A DNA stretch of 42,309 nt. Origin: Oscillospiraceae bacterium. Its GTDB lineage: Bacteria > Bacillota > Clostridia > Oscillospirales > Oscillospiraceae. Below the pieces are notes generated by a model that was not told the origin of the DNA, did no database searches, and saw only the letters and a list, made by a program, of their open reading frames with translations. Shown here piece by piece: positions 40,870-42,309 of this stretch (positions within the stretch are counted from its first letter, which is position 1; the number at the start of each line of letters is the position of its first letter). The stretch is taken from the NCBI GenBank assembly GCA_009780435.1, contig WRAB01000018.1:1-42309 (forward strand), given 5' to 3'. A program made the position numbers and the translations under genes.

Positions 40870-42110
40870 CGAGAGAATTGTTGCCCATAGTGGGGGAAGG
40901 ATACGGCGATTTTTGGCGGTTTCGGGGCCGATATCGAGTGGTAAAGGGATCTCGGGGGAGCAAAAAATCTAAGACGGCGGCGTTGTGGTTTATTGTGCAT
41001 CTGACGCGGTATCCGGCGGCGAATTTGTTGGTGGTACGGCGGGTACTTGGGACGCTGAAAGACTCCTGCTGGGCGGAACTCAAGTGGGCGGCGGGGCGGC
41101 TTGGGGTGTCGGATCAGTGGCGGTTTAGCCAGTCGCCTCTGGAGGCGACCCATGTACGGACAGGGCAGAAGATTTTTTTCCGGGGGTTGGATGCACCAAT
41201 GAAGATCAACTCCATCTCTGTGACGGTAGGGCAACTCTGTTGGCTCTGGGTGGAGGAGGCGTTTGAACTCCCTCGGGAGGCGGATTTTGATATGCTGGAC
41301 GAGGCCATTCGGGGGAAAAACGCCGAAGAGCTGTTCAAGCAGGTGACGCTGACATTTAATCCGTGGGATGAGCGGCACTGGCTGAAGACAAGGTTTTTTG
41401 ATCCGGCGCCGGTGCCGGAGGTGTTGGCCATGACGGTGGATTATCGGATCAACGAGTTTTTGGACGGGCGGGATTTGGCCCTGTTTGTGGAGATGGCACA
41501 GCGAAATCCCCGGCGGTATCAGGTGGCGGGGCTGGGCCAGTGGGGCGTCCATGAGGGGTTGATTTTCGAGAATTGGAGGCAGGAGCGGTTTGATCGGGCA
41601 GAGATATTGGGCCGGGCAGGGGTTGCGCCCGTGTTTGGGCTGGATTTTGGGTTCACCAACGATCCCACGGCGCTGTTTTGCGGGGCGCTGGACCGAGAGA
41701 ATCAGACGCTCTATGTGTGGGACGAGATGTATGAGCGGGGGCTGTCCAATATGGCGATCTTCCGGGCGGTGAGCGAGATGGGGGCCGGGCGGGAAGTGAT
41801 CCGGGCGGATTCGGCGGAGCCCAAGAGTATTGAAGAGCTGCGGCGGCTGGGACTCACGAAAATCCGGGGCGTGAAGAAAGGGCCGGACTCCGTGCGGTTC
41901 GGAATCTCGGCCCTGCAGGACTATGAGATTGTGATACACCCCAAGTGCGGGCATTTTATCCGGGAGATCTCCGCCTATGTGTGGGATCAGGACGGCGTGA
42001 CGGGTGCGGGGATCAATCGGCCGGCCGGGCGGTGTGAGGACCATCTGATGGACGCCATGCGGTATGCCATGGAGGGGGTACTTGGCGGGGTGCGGTTTTC
42101 GTTTGGATGA
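40866..42110 (+). CDS. Phage terminase large subunit, PBSX family
   Basis: A 414-residue ATPase-nuclease that packages DNA into proheads. The ATPase domain has KGSRGSKKSKTAALW (Walker A type, residues ~27-41), the Q-like VVRRV segment and WLWVEEAFEL (Walker B, ~127-136); the nuclease half has GLDFGFTNDPTALF, IRADSAEPKSIEELR and DHLMDAMRYAM with the conserved acidic residues. The length is right and no frame break is seen. Start TTG 40866 overlaps the small subunit stop. No portal or capsid gene follows within the window: 200 bases of repeats come instead, so the pair may be a remnant or the edge of a prophage. Confidence 0.9.
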   Translation: MTRELLPIVGEGYGDFWRFRGRYRVVKGSRGSKKSKTAALWFIVHLTRYPAANLLVVRRVLGTLKDSCWAELKWAAGRLGVSDQWRFSQSPLEATHVRTGQKIFFRGLDAPMKINSISVTVGQLCWLWVEEAFELPREADFDMLDEAIRGKNAEELFKQVTLTFNPWDERHWLKTRFFDPAPVPEVLAMTVDYRINEFLDGRDLALFVEMAQRNPRRYQVAGLGQWGVHEGLIFENWRQERFDRAEILGRAGVAPVFGLDFGFTNDPTALFCGALDRENQTLYVWDEMYERGLSNMAIFRAVSEMGAGREVIRADSAEPKSIEELRRLGLTKIRGVKKGPDSVRFGISALQDYEIVIHPKCGHFIREISAYVWDQDGVTGAGINRPAGRCEDHLMDAMRYAMEGVLGGVRFSFG

Positions 42111-42117
42111 GGCCTCT

Positions 42118-42309
42118 AGTCAGGCTGCGCCAGTCAGGCGTAGCCTGACAGCCCCCTCTGGGCGAGGGGGCCGGAGGGCAAGGGCGATCCGACCTCAGGC
42201 TTCGCTCTGCCACCTCCTTTTCCAAAGGAGATTTTGGGGCGGGAGACTCTGTCCTACGGTTGCAGGTTGCCTGCCACGTACAACACGGGCGCACAATGTG
42301 CGCCCCTAC
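42118..42309. repeat. Composite intergenic repeat after terL
   Basis: Contains GTCAGGC-GTA-GCCTGAC (42133-42149), CCCCCTC/GAGGGGG (42152-42170) and, at the window end, GGGCGCAC-AAT-GTGCGCCC (42287-42305), the last identical to 13457-13475. No coding sense was found. It looks like a MITE/REP-type element and may continue past the window. Confidence 0.65.

Noticed and set aside
40395-42044. 549-codon open frame on the minus strand across the terminase genes
   Set aside because: Pro/His/Arg-rich antisense translation of terL in GC-biased DNA; no motif and no start site, and both terminase frames are clearly real.

Overview
The window looks like a chromosome segment of a low-G+C-lineage Firmicute, most likely a class Clostridia / Oscillospirales-type gut or anaerobic bacterium, although its own base composition is moderately GC-rich. 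The basis is: a CIRCE-controlled groESL operon, the Gram-positive order rpmH-rnpA-yidD-yidC-jag, an Asp23/YloU plus YloV(FakA-like) pair, a homodimer-type pyruvate:ferredoxin oxidoreductase (anaerobe), an S-layer-homology protein end, LplABC-type sugar transport, strong AGGAGG ribosome binding sites and frequent TTG/GTG starts. No species can be named from the sequence alone.

Layout. 1-309: end of an SLH-domain surface protein. 421-6994 (minus): a sugar operon, read as lipoprotein binding protein, two permeases, GH4 alpha-galactosidase-type hydrolase, MFS transporter. 7429-12950: its apparent ROK regulator, a YesL-like membrane protein, then BadF-type sugar kinase, SIS-domain isomerase/deaminase and GatZ/KbaZ-like protein. 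Together these suggest import, hydrolysis and catabolism of a galacto-configured (possibly amino-) sugar. 13078-17474: a small Gly/His/Pro protein, nifJ and a one-helix peptide. 17667-19748: YloU and a DhaL-domain FakA/YloV protein. 19820-23208: molybdenum cofactor genes (MoeA-like, moaA, moaC, mogA, MOSC). 23213-24296: a triple tandem repeat, a short MscS channel and a VOC protein. 24330-26590: a visibly AT-rich island with two unrecognised genes, followed by GNAT, THUMP-methyltransferase and lipid kinase genes. 29252-31362: CIRCE-groES-groEL. 31632-32206: a structured intergenic region with a candidate small RNA. 32207-35464: rpmH to jag. 35533-36963: guanine deaminase under a guanine-type riboswitch. 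37009-40262: polysaccharide deacetylase, RluA-type pseudouridine synthase, TetR regulator, small hydrophobic protein. 40513-42110: phage-type terminase small and large subunits, then repeats.

The most unusual items are: (i) a 486-residue protein at 24547-26007 whose residues ~156-475 follow the GyrB ATPase-transducer fold while the ATP-binding motifs and the whole Toprim half are missing, inside an AT-rich island; (ii) a guanine-type riboswitch in front of guaD whose terminator appears to use an aptamer strand, predicting a ligand-ON switch; (iii) a discrete ~93-nt three-way-junction RNA upstream of rpmH with its own promoter and terminator; (iv) a GC-rich palindrome family repeatedly placed just upstream of start codons. 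All coordinates were read by eye; GC statements are visual, and homology statements are from memory of family motifs, not from searches.
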